In this document: positions 16,275 to 25,566 of the stretch, in pieces | Layout of the letters: each line of letters starts with the position of its first letter | Numbering within the stretch: the first letter of the stretch is position 1 | Notes under the pieces: generated by a model | Told to the model about the DNA's origin: nothing | The model's database searches: none | The model's input: the letters and a program-made list of their open reading frames with translations, nothing else | Translations under genes and position numbers: made by a program | Assembly: GCA_009692045.1 (NCBI GenBank) | Contig: SIAA01000008.1 | Location: 1-61,257, forward strand | Length of the DNA: 61,257 nt | Origin: Phycisphaerales bacterium | GTDB lineage: Bacteria; Planctomycetota; Phycisphaerae; Phycisphaerales; SM1A02 | Direction: 5' to 3'

Positions 16275-18305
16275 TCATGATCGCACCTCAGCCTTCAGTG
16301 TTTCTTTGAGCGCAGTCACGATGGCAGCGATCTGGGGATCGACCTCCTCGCGGCGCAGAGTTCGCTCGCGGGCGCGAAAGTGCAGGCGAAGCGAAAGTGC
16401 TTTACGACCCGAACCGATGTTCTGTCCCCGGAACGCAGTTATGAATGCCACCGACTCAAAGTGTGCGAGCGATGCGCGAGTAACTAGCGACTCAACTTCT
16501 GCCCAAGTGGTCGAGTCGCTGACGATGGCCGTGATGTCACGGTCGATCGCGGGAAACACCGGTGGCTCACCGGCAACTGGTACCGGTGGGAAGGCGCAAA
16601 GCAAATGAGTGCTGTCAAATTCGAAGGCAGCGACCGTCCGTTCCAGGCCGAACGCTGCTCGAGCGGAGGCGCCGATCAATCCGGCCACCCCGAGCGCATG
16701 GCCGCGCGCGCTGAAGCGGGCGCAGTGATCGAACCCGGGAGCGCTCGAGGGCGAGACTGTCAACGCGGAATCTGGTCCCATCAATCGTGACACCAGTCGC
16801 TCCACCACGCCGCGCACCGATCGGTATGCCTCCTCCTGATCCTTGCCTGCGCAGGAGATGCCCGTGACCATTCGCCTTTCAGCGTGAGTGTTGCCGCACA
16901 GGGCAAACACCGAGGCGCACTCGAAGAGCCGTACCTCAGTCTCACCCCGATCGAGATTGCCGCGGGCAACCCGCAGCAGACTTGGCAGCAGACTGGTTCG
17001 CAGCGCCGTCGCGGCATCAGCGCGCTCATCATCCACCCGGAGTGTGGCGGACCCTTCCGACAGAAACGCTGCTGCGGCTGCCGGTGAAACCAGCGTGTCG
17101 GTGACGCACTCGCAGTACCCGATGCCGGCTAGAAGATTGCGCAGAGCCCGCGGCCCATCGACCAATGGTTGAGGGGCAGTAGTGCGCACCCCGATCCGAT
17201 CTGCCACGGGCAGTCGAGCGTAGCCAACTACGCGAGCAATCTCTTCGATGAGATCAATCTCGCGGCTGATGTCGCCGCGCTGCGGCGGAACGGTGCACTC
17301 GAGTGTGCCCTCCCCTTGACGAACGATGAATCCCAGCGCGGTCAGCGCCCCAGTTGCTTCCAGCGCAGTCACCTCTATCCCCAGCACGCGGCGAATCTGC
17401 GCCAGACGGAGGGAGACTTGGAGGAGACTTGGCAATGGGGCACCGGTGCGGGCAGCCCCGCGGATGCGTTCTCCACCGGCCACACTCACAATCAGTTGCA
17501 CTAATCGTTCGGCTGAAGCGTCCACCTGCAGGGGTGTGACTCCGCGCTCAAAACGAAAGGAGGAGTCACTAGCAAGCTGGTGACTGCGGCTGGTGGCTCG
17601 TACCGTGAGTGGATCAAATGTGGCCGCTTCGATCAGGATGTCTACTGTGGAGTCGCGTACTGCCGTGAGAGCACCGCCCTTCACTCCCGCGAGGGCAACG
17701 GTCCGCTCGGCATCGGCTATCACTAGGTCGGTGCTTCGCAGCAGAATCTCTTTGGCGCCATCACCTAGGGGCAGGAATGACTCGCCAGCACGGGCGAGGC
17801 GAACTTCGAGGCGATTCCCCTTGAGAGTTGCCAGATCGAAGACATGCGATGGCTGCCCCGTCTCAAAGAGAAGGAAGTTGGTGGCGTCAACGATGTTGTT
17901 GCGAGGCACTTGCCCGATGGCGCGAAGTTTGTCCCGCAGCCAAGTGGGACTAGGGCCGACCTTCACGCCGCGAATGACCCGCGCCGTGTAGTAGGGGCAG
18001 AGGGCTGGTTCAGCGTTGTGCAGTGTGAAGCCCGCGAGGTCGAGCGGCGCATCATCCAGGGGGAGATCGGCGCAGGGGTCCACCAGAGTCCGCCCGGTTC
18101 GCGCCGCGATTTCTCTAGCGAGTCCGATGTGACACAGGCAGTCGCCGCGGTTGCTGGTTGTTTCTATTTCTTGGGCGACATCTCCGCCTTCCAGCTCCTC
18201 ACGGCCGTCCAAGGGCAACCCCAGATCGGTAAGGACATCGGCCTGCTCTTCGGCGCTGGCAGCGGGAGTTAGGTAGTCATTCAGCCATCGGACGCTGGTT
18301 CTCAT
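16275..18305 (-). CDS. pheT: Phenylalanyl-tRNA synthetase beta subunit lacking the tRNA-binding domain
   Basis: Beta subunit of the (alpha-beta)2 enzyme that charges tRNA-Phe; it carries the editing site and tRNA contacts. The B1 part (MRTSVRWLNDYL) runs straight into IETTSNRGDCLCHIGLAREIA, so the EMAPII/Myf-type tRNA-binding insert at residues 40-150 of the roughly 800-residue standard protein is absent here (676 residues). B3/B4 editing domain, B5 and the catalytic-like domain follow, and the FDX-ACB anticodon domain is at about 585-676. The pheS gene is not in the window. Confidence 0.92.
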   Translation of the reverse strand: MRTSVRWLNDYLTPAASAEEQADVLTDLGLPLDGREELEGGDVAQEIETTSNRGDCLCHIGLAREIAARTGRTLVDPCADLPLDDAPLDLAGFTLHNAEPALCPYYTARVIRGVKVGPSPTWLRDKLRAIGQVPRNNIVDATNFLLFETGQPSHVFDLATLKGNRLEVRLARAGESFLPLGDGAKEILLRSTDLVIADAERTVALAGVKGGALTAVRDSTVDILIEAATFDPLTVRATSRSHQLASDSSFRFERGVTPLQVDASAERLVQLIVSVAGGERIRGAARTGAPLPSLLQVSLRLAQIRRVLGIEVTALEATGALTALGFIVRQGEGTLECTVPPQRGDISREIDLIEEIARVVGYARLPVADRIGVRTTAPQPLVDGPRALRNLLAGIGYCECVTDTLVSPAAAAAFLSEGSATLRVDDERADAATALRTSLLPSLLRVARGNLDRGETEVRLFECASVFALCGNTHAERRMVTGISCAGKDQEEAYRSVRGVVERLVSRLMGPDSALTVSPSSAPGFDHCARFSARGHALGVAGLIGASARAAFGLERTVAAFEFDSTHLLCAFPPVPVAGEPPVFPAIDRDITAIVSDSTTWAEVESLVTRASLAHFESVAFITAFRGQNIGSGRKALSLRLHFRARERTLRREEVDPQIAAIVTALKETLKAEVRS

Positions 18306-18352
18306 CGGGCGTGAAGCCTACCCAAGCGATTGCTTTGGAGTAGGCTCGCGCC

Positions 18353-19057
18353 ATGGGTTCGGTGTCCCAGAAATGCCAATCGTTCCGGCGCAGCCGCAGC
18401 TGCCGCCTTGATGTATCAGGGAGAGACTGCGGCGGATTGCTCTCGTGCCTCCTGGTGCTGCTGCTCGCATCTCTCGGCGGTTGTGCCCCAGAACGCGCAG
18501 CGAGGCTCAGCGGAGCCAGCGACGATTTCATCATCGACGCCACCATACTTACAGGAGCATCAGCTCGCGAAGGCCTGCGTGTTGAAGCCAGGCAAAGCAA
18601 GTTCGTACTGATGCCAGATGGCATGTTGCTCGCCGGTGAAGGGCCCTCGATCCAGTTCAATCGCCGTCCCGCCCGTGTCCGCGTGCTAGGTGAGTCGCAG
18701 GTGGCGGACATGAGGGCGCTAGCGTCCAATCTGGGTTTTTTGGCAGTGGAAAGCGCCGATGGTCGGGGGAATCCCAGTTCACTGCAGCCGGCTGAGGATG
18801 AGGTTCTCCACATTCTCTGGTTCCGGGATGATCAGAAGGAGTGGTGGTTTGCGCGCCGGTGGAAGTTGACCGACTCCCCAGATCCAGCGGCCACCCGCCT
18901 AGTGCGAACTTTGGGAATGATGGCATGGGCCCACGACCTCACCGCCCAAGAGTTTGATGCGCATAGGTATGACTTTGGATCGGATCCATATGCGGCCTAT
19001 CGTGCGGGTGGCGTGCCGAGCATCAACCAGCAGACGATTCCTGCTGTCTCGCCGTGA
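18353..19057 (+). CDS. Predicted lipoprotein of unknown function
   Basis: The N-terminus is Arg-rich and is followed by a hydrophobic stretch ending in the lipobox LGGC (Cys at about 44), so a lipid-anchored envelope protein is likely. The mature part of about 190 residues has no fold I recognise. Only 47 bases separate it from the divergent pheT start. It overlaps the next lipoprotein gene by GTGA, so the two are translationally coupled. Confidence 0.6.
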   Translation: MGSVSQKCQSFRRSRSCRLDVSGRDCGGLLSCLLVLLLASLGGCAPERAARLSGASDDFIIDATILTGASAREGLRVEARQSKFVLMPDGMLLAGEGPSIQFNRRPARVRVLGESQVADMRALASNLGFLAVESADGRGNPSSLQPAEDEVLHILWFRDDQKEWWFARRWKLTDSPDPAATRLVRTLGMMAWAHDLTAQEFDAHRYDFGSDPYAAYRAGGVPSINQQTIPAVSP

Positions 19058-19608
19058 GCGCGATGGCATCGCGAATGTTGCCAGTGCTGATGGCGCGGCG
19101 TGCATTGCTGCGATGCTTCTCGTTGCGGTTCACACTCATGATGGTCGTGGTAACGGGGCTTGGTTCCTGCACCACAGTTGTCCCACCAACGGGGAAGTTT
19201 GCGCCCGGTGAATGCGGTGTTGCCCTGTGGATGTGGTCACTCGAACCATCGCGATCCAAGTATGAGTTGTATGAGGTTGTGGACGGCACGCTCGCATACG
19301 GAGGGGGAGCTACCGCACTGAATCGCATTACGAACTGGACTACTCCCCTCACGCCCGCGCAGTGCGCCGACCTGTGCGCGGCCGTGGCGAGCACGGGGTG
19401 GTTCGCAACTCCACCAGAGGAAACCACGAGTGCGGACCGAGTCGAAGTGGTGGCGCTAACCGCTGAGGGCACATTGACCTTGCGACTTCCCCATTGGGAG
19501 CCGGGGCTGGCGCGCTTGCGGTCAGTTCTTGCCGCAGCGTCGCAAGGCAGGTTTCAGAATGCCCTGCAACGACTGCCCGAAGCCAGCACTCCCGCAAGTT
19601 CGCGCTGA
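19054..19608 (+). CDS. Predicted lipoprotein of unknown function
   Basis: After an Arg-containing n-region comes a hydrophobic segment (LMMVVVTGLG) and a lipobox GLGSC near residue 39. The mature part (about 145 residues) includes WSLEPSRSKYELYEVVDGTLAYGGG and has no recognised domain. The start is GTG 19054 (GTGA overlap with the previous stop) or ATG 19063. About 200 bases without a gene follow before the sigma factor. Confidence 0.6.
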   Translation: MSAMASRMLPVLMARRALLRCFSLRFTLMMVVVTGLGSCTTVVPPTGKFAPGECGVALWMWSLEPSRSKYELYEVVDGTLAYGGGATALNRITNWTTPLTPAQCADLCAAVASTGWFATPPEETTSADRVEVVALTAEGTLTLRLPHWEPGLARLRSVLAAASQGRFQNALQRLPEASTPASSR

Positions 19609-19808
19609 CGCCGAAGCAGCCTCGCTCCCTTTTCAAGTTGCTGCTATCCGTCCTGACAGCGAGTTCGCTTGGCGAACGCCATAGATCGTGCGTGGAAGTA
19701 CGAAGTCACTCCGCCCCATTTTTCACAGAGTGCGTGAGTGGTGGACAAGCCGCTCCCCAGTGCTGGCGCGGTTTTGTAGTCGCTATAACGCGCACTGCTG
19801 GTGCAACG

Positions 19809-20399
19809 TTGGGACAAAAGAAACCGGAAGTGGAAACTCAGTTCCGTGCGACCGTCAGTTCGAGTTCGCCGCAGCGAGCAGCCCGCATTGAGCGACTCTA
19901 CTGCGAGCATCGAGAGGCACTTCTCCGGCTCACGGGCGCACGCAATCGCGCCCTTGCCGAAGATGCGGTGCAGGACCTGTTTGCTTACCTGCTCACCTGG
20001 CGCGGAACAGATGAGTGCACCATCTCCCGCGCCTATCTGGCAGAGTCGATGCGGCATCTGATTGGTCGTACCAGTGAGCGGGAGGCCCAGCGGCGTCGAA
20101 GGGAGCAAGAGGTGACTCTGCGGGACCGAAGATCGCAAAGCGGACGAACCGCAGCCGCCGCCATCGACAGCAATGAACTGGCAGAGGTGCTCGCGAGTAT
20201 GCCCAGCCATCTGGCCGAGGTGATTCGTCTGGCCGTTTGTCAGGGAATTAGCTATCAAGAAGTCGCCAGTGCTCTCGGGGTTGAAGTGGGCGTGGTCAAC
20301 AACTGGCGGCACCGAGGCGTGGAATCGCTGCGGCGGGGGCTGTGCCGAGCGGAGGTGGACGCACCATCTAGACTCTCAGGAGATGTCCGATCACGCTGA
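19809..20399 (+). CDS. ECF-type RNA polymerase sigma factor
   Basis: Sigma region 2 is visible as LYCEHREALLRL...RALAEDAVQDLFAYLL. Region 4 is ASMPSHLAEVIRLAVCQGISYQEVASALGV followed by a recognition helix NNWRHRGVESLRRGL. The frame is open much further upstream (to 19494), but that part overlaps the lipoprotein gene and is not sigma-like. The true start is probably TTG 19809 or GTG 19830, giving about 190 residues. Its last 17 bases overlap the HscA-like gene. No anti-sigma gene is evident, so the controlling signal is unknown. Confidence 0.75.
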   Translation: MGQKKPEVETQFRATVSSSSPQRAARIERLYCEHREALLRLTGARNRALAEDAVQDLFAYLLTWRGTDECTISRAYLAESMRHLIGRTSEREAQRRRREQEVTLRDRRSQSGRTAAAAIDSNELAEVLASMPSHLAEVIRLAVCQGISYQEVASALGVEVGVVNNWRHRGVESLRRGLCRAEVDAPSRLSGDVRSR

Positions 20400-22269
20400 C
20401 CCCATAGTTGGTATCGATCTTGGTACCACGAACTCGCTTGTCGCCTTCTGCGATGCGAGTGGTCCTCGGATACTGGCCGCCCCTGGGGAAGAGCGTATGG
20501 TCCCCTCGGTGGTGCGATTTGCCGATCCAAACTCCAGAGGCTCGGTGGGAGATCAGAGCACTCGAAATGTAGTTGGTTCAGCGGCGAGAGCTGAAGCCGG
20601 CAGGTACCCACTTTCGACCATCGCCAGCGGCAAACGCCTCATGGGCCGCGGCTTTGCCGAGAGCGTTAGCGAGTCGGCTCCCCTTCTGAAAGTGGTGGAG
20701 GGCAAAAGAGGAGGAGCGGCCATCGAAGTTCTAGGCGCCACCGTACTGCCCGAAGAAGTTGCCGCAGAGATTTTGCGCGCGCTGGCAGCACGAGCTCAAG
20801 CAGCGCTTGGTACTAGCGTCAAGCGCGCGGTGGTAACCGTCCCCGCATGGTTTGACGACGCACAGCGCACGGCGACCAGAAATGCGGCGCGACTTGCGGG
20901 CTTGGAACCGGTGCGCATCCTCAATGAGCCGACGGCGGCGGCGCTGGCTTACGGCATCGGTCGTGAGGCGCGCTCGGCAGAGACCATCGCGGTGTACGAC
21001 TTTGGCGGCGGCACTTTCGACATCAGCATCCTGCGCATCGAGGCCGACGAAACGCTGGGATTTTCCGGTGACCTCTTTCAGGTTCTTGCTGTCTCCGGTG
21101 ACACGCGGCTGGGTGGAGATGACATCGACTCGATGGTCGCCGATTGGTTTGCGCGAGAGGTGGGAGTTGAGGCGAGCGGCCCAAGTGAGGCGGCCATGCT
21201 GCGCCTGGAGTCGGAAAGAGCAAAGGTTGCGTTGAGCGATGTCGAAGTCGTGCGCATGCGAGCAACGCTCGCCGGCCGCGAGCGGGAGGCCTCTCTGACG
21301 CGAACCCAGCTGGAGTTGTTTATGGCGCCGCTTCTTGGCCGCACTCTCGTCTGTTGTCAGCGGGCGCTCAAAGATGCCGGACTCGGCGCCGCCGTCGATC
21401 GGGTAGTGCTCGTAGGCGGATCGACTCGAATTCCTGCGGTGCGCGCCCTCGTGCGCCACGCATTCGGCATCGAGCCCTACTGTGCACTCAATCCCGATGA
21501 GGTAGTGGCCATGGGAGCAGCGATTCAGGCTTCGGTGCTGGAGGGGCGGCGCCACGACATGCTGCTTCTCGATGTGGTGCCCCTCTCTCTAGGGATAGAG
21601 ACAGTCGGCGGCGCGGTCGCCAAGATGATCATGCGTAACAGCATGGTGCCGCTGCGCACCACCGAAATGTTTTCCACCAGCGTCGATGGTCAAACAAGAG
21701 TGAGCATCCATGTCTTGCAAGGGGAACGCGAGCTGGTGGCAGATTGCCGCAGCGTTGCTCGCTTCGAACTGGTGGGAGTACCACCCATGCCGGCGGGTAT
21801 CCCCCAGATCGAGGTGGAGTTCCTTATCGACGCCAACGGCGTGCTCAATGTGAATGCTCATGAGTTGCGCTCGGGGCGGCGTGCCCAGGTGCAGACGATT
21901 CCAAGTTTCGGCCTGACATCGGAGGAGTCTGACCGCATGGAGCGCGATGCCAATGAGCATGCCCGCGAAGACATGTCGGCACACCGTGTCATTGATCTGG
22001 CGGTTCACTCCCGACTCGACATCAAGTGGACGGGGGAGGCGCTGCAGCGGGTACGGAGCGAGCTTCCAAACTCGCTGGTCGCTCAGGTGGAAGCGGCAAT
22101 GGCGCAAGTGGCTGCCTTCATAGAGAAGGTGCAGCAGTCGGGCCCGCTCTCCGTGAGTGGCGATGAGTTTCTCGCCGCCAAGAACGCACTCGACACTGCG
22201 GCGGTTCCTGTCCATGAAGCAGCTGTTCTCAGTAGCCTGAGGGCGCAGATGGCCAAGGAGACCTCATGA
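20383..22269 (+). CDS. hscA: Hsp70 chaperone, HscA-like
   Basis: ATP-driven chaperone of 628 residues. The nucleotide-binding motifs VGIDLGTTNSLVAF, VYDFGGGTFDISIL and VVLVGGSTRIPAV are intact, as is LNEPTAAALAYG. The substrate-binding half reads LLLDVVPLSLGIETVGG and then GERELVADCRSVARFEL and PSFGLTSEE. These are closer to HscA, the Fe-S cluster chaperone, than to DnaK as I recall the families. The C-terminus lacks DnaK's acidic tail. No iscU, hscB, grpE or dnaJ is near, so the HscA assignment is tentative. It overlaps the sigma gene (17 bases) and ispD (ATGA). Confidence 0.85.
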   Translation: MSDHADPIVGIDLGTTNSLVAFCDASGPRILAAPGEERMVPSVVRFADPNSRGSVGDQSTRNVVGSAARAEAGRYPLSTIASGKRLMGRGFAESVSESAPLLKVVEGKRGGAAIEVLGATVLPEEVAAEILRALAARAQAALGTSVKRAVVTVPAWFDDAQRTATRNAARLAGLEPVRILNEPTAAALAYGIGREARSAETIAVYDFGGGTFDISILRIEADETLGFSGDLFQVLAVSGDTRLGGDDIDSMVADWFAREVGVEASGPSEAAMLRLESERAKVALSDVEVVRMRATLAGREREASLTRTQLELFMAPLLGRTLVCCQRALKDAGLGAAVDRVVLVGGSTRIPAVRALVRHAFGIEPYCALNPDEVVAMGAAIQASVLEGRRHDMLLLDVVPLSLGIETVGGAVAKMIMRNSMVPLRTTEMFSTSVDGQTRVSIHVLQGERELVADCRSVARFELVGVPPMPAGIPQIEVEFLIDANGVLNVNAHELRSGRRAQVQTIPSFGLTSEESDRMERDANEHAREDMSAHRVIDLAVHSRLDIKWTGEALQRVRSELPNSLVAQVEAAMAQVAAFIEKVQQSGPLSVSGDEFLAAKNALDTAAVPVHEAAVLSSLRAQMAKETS

Positions 22270-23060
22270 GCGATTTCAGCGTGTGCGTGATCATTGCAGC
22301 TGCGGGCAAGAGCGCCCGATTTGGCAGTGGCGACAAACTCTCGCAGGACTTGGGTGGCAGACCTCTGCTGCTGCGGACAGTGGAGCCATTTACCAAGCAT
22401 GATGATGTCAAGTCGATCATCGTGGCTGCCCCACCAGAAAGCATGGAGGAGTTCCGCCAGCGTTTCGGAGCGCAACTGGGATTTCACGGTGTGACTATCG
22501 TCGCGGGCGGAGTTCTGGAAAGATGGGAATCCATCCGCAACGCGCTGGTGCATGTTCCGGAGAGTTGCACCCACGTGGCGATTCATGACGCGGCGCGCCC
22601 CTGTCTCTCGGAGTCTCTGCTGAAGCGGGTGATTGATGCGGCGCGAGTGGCCGATGCGGTTGTGCCCGCGGTTCCGGCGGTAAATACCCTGCGGCGAGTG
22701 GGAGAGGAACGGTTCCGAGCGGCGCCCGATGATGAAATTGCCGAGGCGATTCTCGGCGGTGCGGGCCGGACTGCTACCGAGGGGCATCGGGTCGAGGCCA
22801 CGATTCCTCGGGCGCGAGTTGTCGAGTGTCAGACACCGCAGATTTTCTCGATTGCCCTGCTGCGCCGCGCCTATGCCCAGGAGCAACTCTCGGGTGCCAC
22901 CGATGATGCGATGCTGGTGGAGAGGCTGGGCGAGCCGGTACTGATCATCGAGGGCGATCGCAGCAATATGAAGGTGACTGATCCCGAAGATCTTGTCATG
23001 ATCAGACTGCTCATGGGAATGCGCCCACCTCAGGATCGTGCCGCGCACAAGAGATTCTGA
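22266..23060 (+). CDS. ispD: 2-C-methyl-D-erythritol 4-phosphate cytidylyltransferase
   Basis: Third enzyme of the MEP isoprenoid pathway; it joins CTP and MEP to form CDP-ME. The N-terminal nucleotide loop is IIAAAGKSARFGSGDKL, followed by HDAARPCLS, VVECQTPQIF, TDDAMLVE and GDRSNMKVTDPEDL, all in family order. At 264 residues it is somewhat longer than the E. coli enzyme, with an extra polar C-terminus. ATG overlaps the Hsp70 stop. The link to sigma and chaperone genes is probably transcriptional convenience. Confidence 0.9.
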   Translation: MSDFSVCVIIAAAGKSARFGSGDKLSQDLGGRPLLLRTVEPFTKHDDVKSIIVAAPPESMEEFRQRFGAQLGFHGVTIVAGGVLERWESIRNALVHVPESCTHVAIHDAARPCLSESLLKRVIDAARVADAVVPAVPAVNTLRRVGEERFRAAPDDEIAEAILGGAGRTATEGHRVEATIPRARVVECQTPQIFSIALLRRAYAQEQLSGATDDAMLVERLGEPVLIIEGDRSNMKVTDPEDLVMIRLLMGMRPPQDRAAHKRF

Positions 23061-23061
23061 T

Positions 23062-23244
23062 CTATTCCGGTCGCTTGCCTTCGATGGTGATCGAGGTCGC
23101 CTTGGGGCGAGCATCGGTCGCGGGGCAGGAAGGGCAGCGTGTGCTGCGCGGTTTGCGACTCGGCAGAAATGGTTTTATCACGATCACCAATGCCGTGACA
23201 AACACCAGACTCACCAGCCAAAACTGCCAGTCATCCAGCGGCAT
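23062..23244 (-). CDS. Small Cys-containing membrane protein linked to FeoB
   Basis: A 60-residue protein starting at ATG 23244, which shares its A with the feoB stop (TAATG). One transmembrane helix (WLVSLVFVTALVIVIKPFL) is followed by a basic stretch and a CPSC pair. Size, helix and Cys pair resemble the FeoB-associated Cys-rich membrane proteins and FeoC-like partners found at the ends of feo operons. The frame runs further upstream inside feoB, but that part is out of context. Its stop lies one base from the ispD stop on the other strand. Confidence 0.6.
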   Translation of the reverse strand: MPLDDWQFWLVSLVFVTALVIVIKPFLPSRKPRSTRCPSCPATDARPKATSITIEGKRPE

Positions 23245-25286
23245 TACGGAGCTCCCACCGCAGCCACTACCAGTTGATGGGTTACGAAGGCGGCGCAGTA
23301 GGCAATCGCGGTCATCCATCCCAGTTGAAGCAGGGCCCACTTCCACGAGCCAGTCTCACGCCGGGTGACTGCCAGAGTGGGAAGGCACTGCATCGCAAGA
23401 ACATAAAACACCAACAGACTGGCCGAGGTAGCCGTGGTGAATACCGGAGAACCATCATCGCGCTTGGCTTCTCTCATCGCGGCAACTGTGCCCTCATCCA
23501 TCTCCGCGTCATTCTCTCCGGCAGCCACCAGCACCTTCATCGAGCCCACGAATACCTCGCGGGCAAGGAAGCTGGCCAGCACTGAGACTGTCACCTGCCT
23601 GTCAAAGCCGAGCGGAGCGAATATTGGCTCGGCCGTTCGCCCCAGCATGCCCGCGAAACTTGCGGAGCGCTGGGCGCGCGCTGCCTCCGCCTCTGTCGGT
23701 GCGGGCAAGGTCTCTGCTGCATTTGCGGCGACGGGTGTCTCTGGAGACTCGCTGGCGCGGGGGAATGCTTGCAACCACCACATGAGGACGCAGATCGCCA
23801 GAATCACGCCGCCGGCGCTGCGCAGGAACATCAGCGATCTATCGCCAGCCGCAATCAAGGCGCTGCGGATGCTGGGGATTCGGTAGGGCGGCAACTCCAG
23901 CATCATCGGTCGCGATGCACCGCGCAGGATCGTCTTGCGGGCAATGAAGGCACTGGCAAATGCCGCAGTTGCGCCCAGCAGATAACACCCCACGAATGCC
24001 GCGCCCGCCATGAACGGTCGCCCTTGAAATAGCAGACTCGTAAGAAGCACATACACGGGAACGCGAGCGCTGCAGGAGAGAAACGGGGCAACAAGTATGG
24101 TGGCCAGTCGGTCGCGGCGGTCTGGAATCAAGCGCGCCGACATGATCCCGGGTAGGGCGCAAGCGTGGCTGGAGAGCAGGGGGATGAACGCCTGTCCGGG
24201 AAGCCCAACCCGGCGCATGTTGCGATCAACCGCGAAGGCAGCTCGCGCGAGGTAACCGCTGTCCTCCAGAAGCGACAACAGGAAGAACAGAAGTGCGATC
24301 TGAGGAATGAACACCACCGTGCCCGCGATTCCTCCGACTATTCCATCTCGGAGCAACTCCTGAATCAGTCCCGGAGGAATGATTCTCTCGACGAGTCCGC
24401 CTAGGGAGGTGAACAACGCGTCAATCGCATCCATGGGAAAGCCAGCGAGCCAGAAAATGGTTCCGAAAAGAGCGGTCATCACCGCAGCGAAGGTGACAAG
24501 ACCCAAAAGCGGATGGGTGAAGGCATGATCCAGACGATCCGTCATCAGGTCATGGGCATCATTAGCTGCGCTGGAACTGCCCGCGACCTCAGCCAGAACT
24601 CCCGCAGCCCAATCCGCACTCTCTCGCGAACCGGGCTCACTGCTGGGAACACCAGCGGCACTCCGCGCTGCAGCAAGACTGGTTCGCTGCAGGCTTTCTC
24701 CACCCGCAGATTGCTGTCCCAACCTGAATTCTCGCGCCGACTCGGCCAAAGCGTGAAGGAGTTGACCGATTCCCTCACCACTGCGCCCGCTGGCGGCCAC
24801 GGCGGGGCACCCCAGTCGAGCCGACAGGCGCTTCATATCAAGTGAGAGCCCACCTCGTGACGCGACATCGGTCATCGTCACCGCAGCCACACATTGTCTT
24901 CCGCGGCGAAGCACACTCGCCCCCAGCGCGAGTCCGCGCGCGAGATTTGTAGCGTCGAGAACCAGAAGGACGGCATCGGGATCGCAGCCAGTTACCCGAC
25001 CCTCCAAACAGTCGAGGCAAAGTTTCGACTCGGGAAGCTCGAGGCGCAATCCGTAGATGCCAGGGAGGTCGATCAACTCCAGCGGGGTTGCACCATCGAG
25101 GGCGCTACCCACATGCGACTCCACCGTGCTGCCCGGAAAGTTTGCCGTCTTGGATCGCAGCCCGCAGATGCGATTGAACAGAGTTGTCTTGCCCGTGTTG
25201 GGATTCCCCAGAAGAGCGACGCGCAGGGGCCGCGACTCGTCACCTTCGGCAGCCGAAGCCGCGCCCTCTGAGGCTTCAGCCACCAA
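23244..25286 (-). CDS. feoB: Ferrous iron transporter FeoB
   Basis: Fe(II) permease of the inner membrane with an N-terminal G domain. G1 is GNPNTGKT (27-34), G3 is DLPG. The G4 position reads TMTD (137-140), where FeoB normally has NxxD. The membrane half keeps both Gate motifs (CALPGIMSARLIPDRRDR and PFLSCSARVPVYVLL). A short Ala/Glu-rich linker with no helix spacer precedes the membrane domain. The start is TTG 25286 or GTG 25283, one or four bases after the feoA stop. 680 residues is within the family range. Confidence 0.93.
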   Translation of the reverse strand: MVAEASEGAASAAEGDESRPLRVALLGNPNTGKTTLFNRICGLRSKTANFPGSTVESHVGSALDGATPLELIDLPGIYGLRLELPESKLCLDCLEGRVTGCDPDAVLLVLDATNLARGLALGASVLRRGRQCVAAVTMTDVASRGGLSLDMKRLSARLGCPAVAASGRSGEGIGQLLHALAESAREFRLGQQSAGGESLQRTSLAAARSAAGVPSSEPGSRESADWAAGVLAEVAGSSSAANDAHDLMTDRLDHAFTHPLLGLVTFAAVMTALFGTIFWLAGFPMDAIDALFTSLGGLVERIIPPGLIQELLRDGIVGGIAGTVVFIPQIALLFFLLSLLEDSGYLARAAFAVDRNMRRVGLPGQAFIPLLSSHACALPGIMSARLIPDRRDRLATILVAPFLSCSARVPVYVLLTSLLFQGRPFMAGAAFVGCYLLGATAAFASAFIARKTILRGASRPMMLELPPYRIPSIRSALIAAGDRSLMFLRSAGGVILAICVLMWWLQAFPRASESPETPVAANAAETLPAPTEAEAARAQRSASFAGMLGRTAEPIFAPLGFDRQVTVSVLASFLAREVFVGSMKVLVAAGENDAEMDEGTVAAMREAKRDDGSPVFTTATSASLLVFYVLAMQCLPTLAVTRRETGSWKWALLQLGWMTAIAYCAAFVTHQLVVAAVGAP

Positions 25287-25287
25287 T

Positions 25288-25557
25288 CTATTCCCTGTCG
25301 CAGAGCGTCACGGTGATTCGTGATGCCAGTTCGCGTGAGAGCCCGATCCGTGTGGTGTCCACCTGAATGATGCAGGGCGATCCGCTGCGGCAGACGCGCA
25401 CCTTGCAGGCATCGGCCATCCCCATGGCGGCCAGAAGGCAGCGTTCGCGCTCAGGTAGTTCGGTCAGCGCCGAACAGTCCACCGTTGCCCGCTGTCCCCG
25501 CTTCAATTGGTTGAGAGGGATGCGAGCATTGGACTGAGTTGTGGCTGGCTGCACCAT
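25288..25557 (-). CDS. feoA: FeoA domain protein
   Basis: An 89-residue SH3-like FeoA protein, the cytoplasmic partner of FeoB. Family marks: IPLNQLKRGQRATV near residue 13, LAAMGMADACKVRVCRSGSPCIIQV in the middle, and RIGLSRELASRI near the end. It sits directly upstream of feoB and 9 bases after the ferredoxin-like gene. The role of FeoA in gating or assembly is known from other bacteria. Confidence 0.9.
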   Translation of the reverse strand: MVQPATTQSNARIPLNQLKRGQRATVDCSALTELPERERCLLAAMGMADACKVRVCRSGSPCIIQVDTTRIGLSRELASRITVTLCDRE

Positions 25558-25566
25558 CGGGTGAGT

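Noticed and set aside
20731-21555. Minus-strand open frame of 274 codons
   Set aside because: Antisense to the Hsp70 nucleotide-binding domain, whose motifs are intact.
22083-23114. Minus-strand open frame of 343 codons
   Set aside because: Antisense to the Hsp70 end and ispD, both secure; composition is typical of a shadow in GC-rich DNA.
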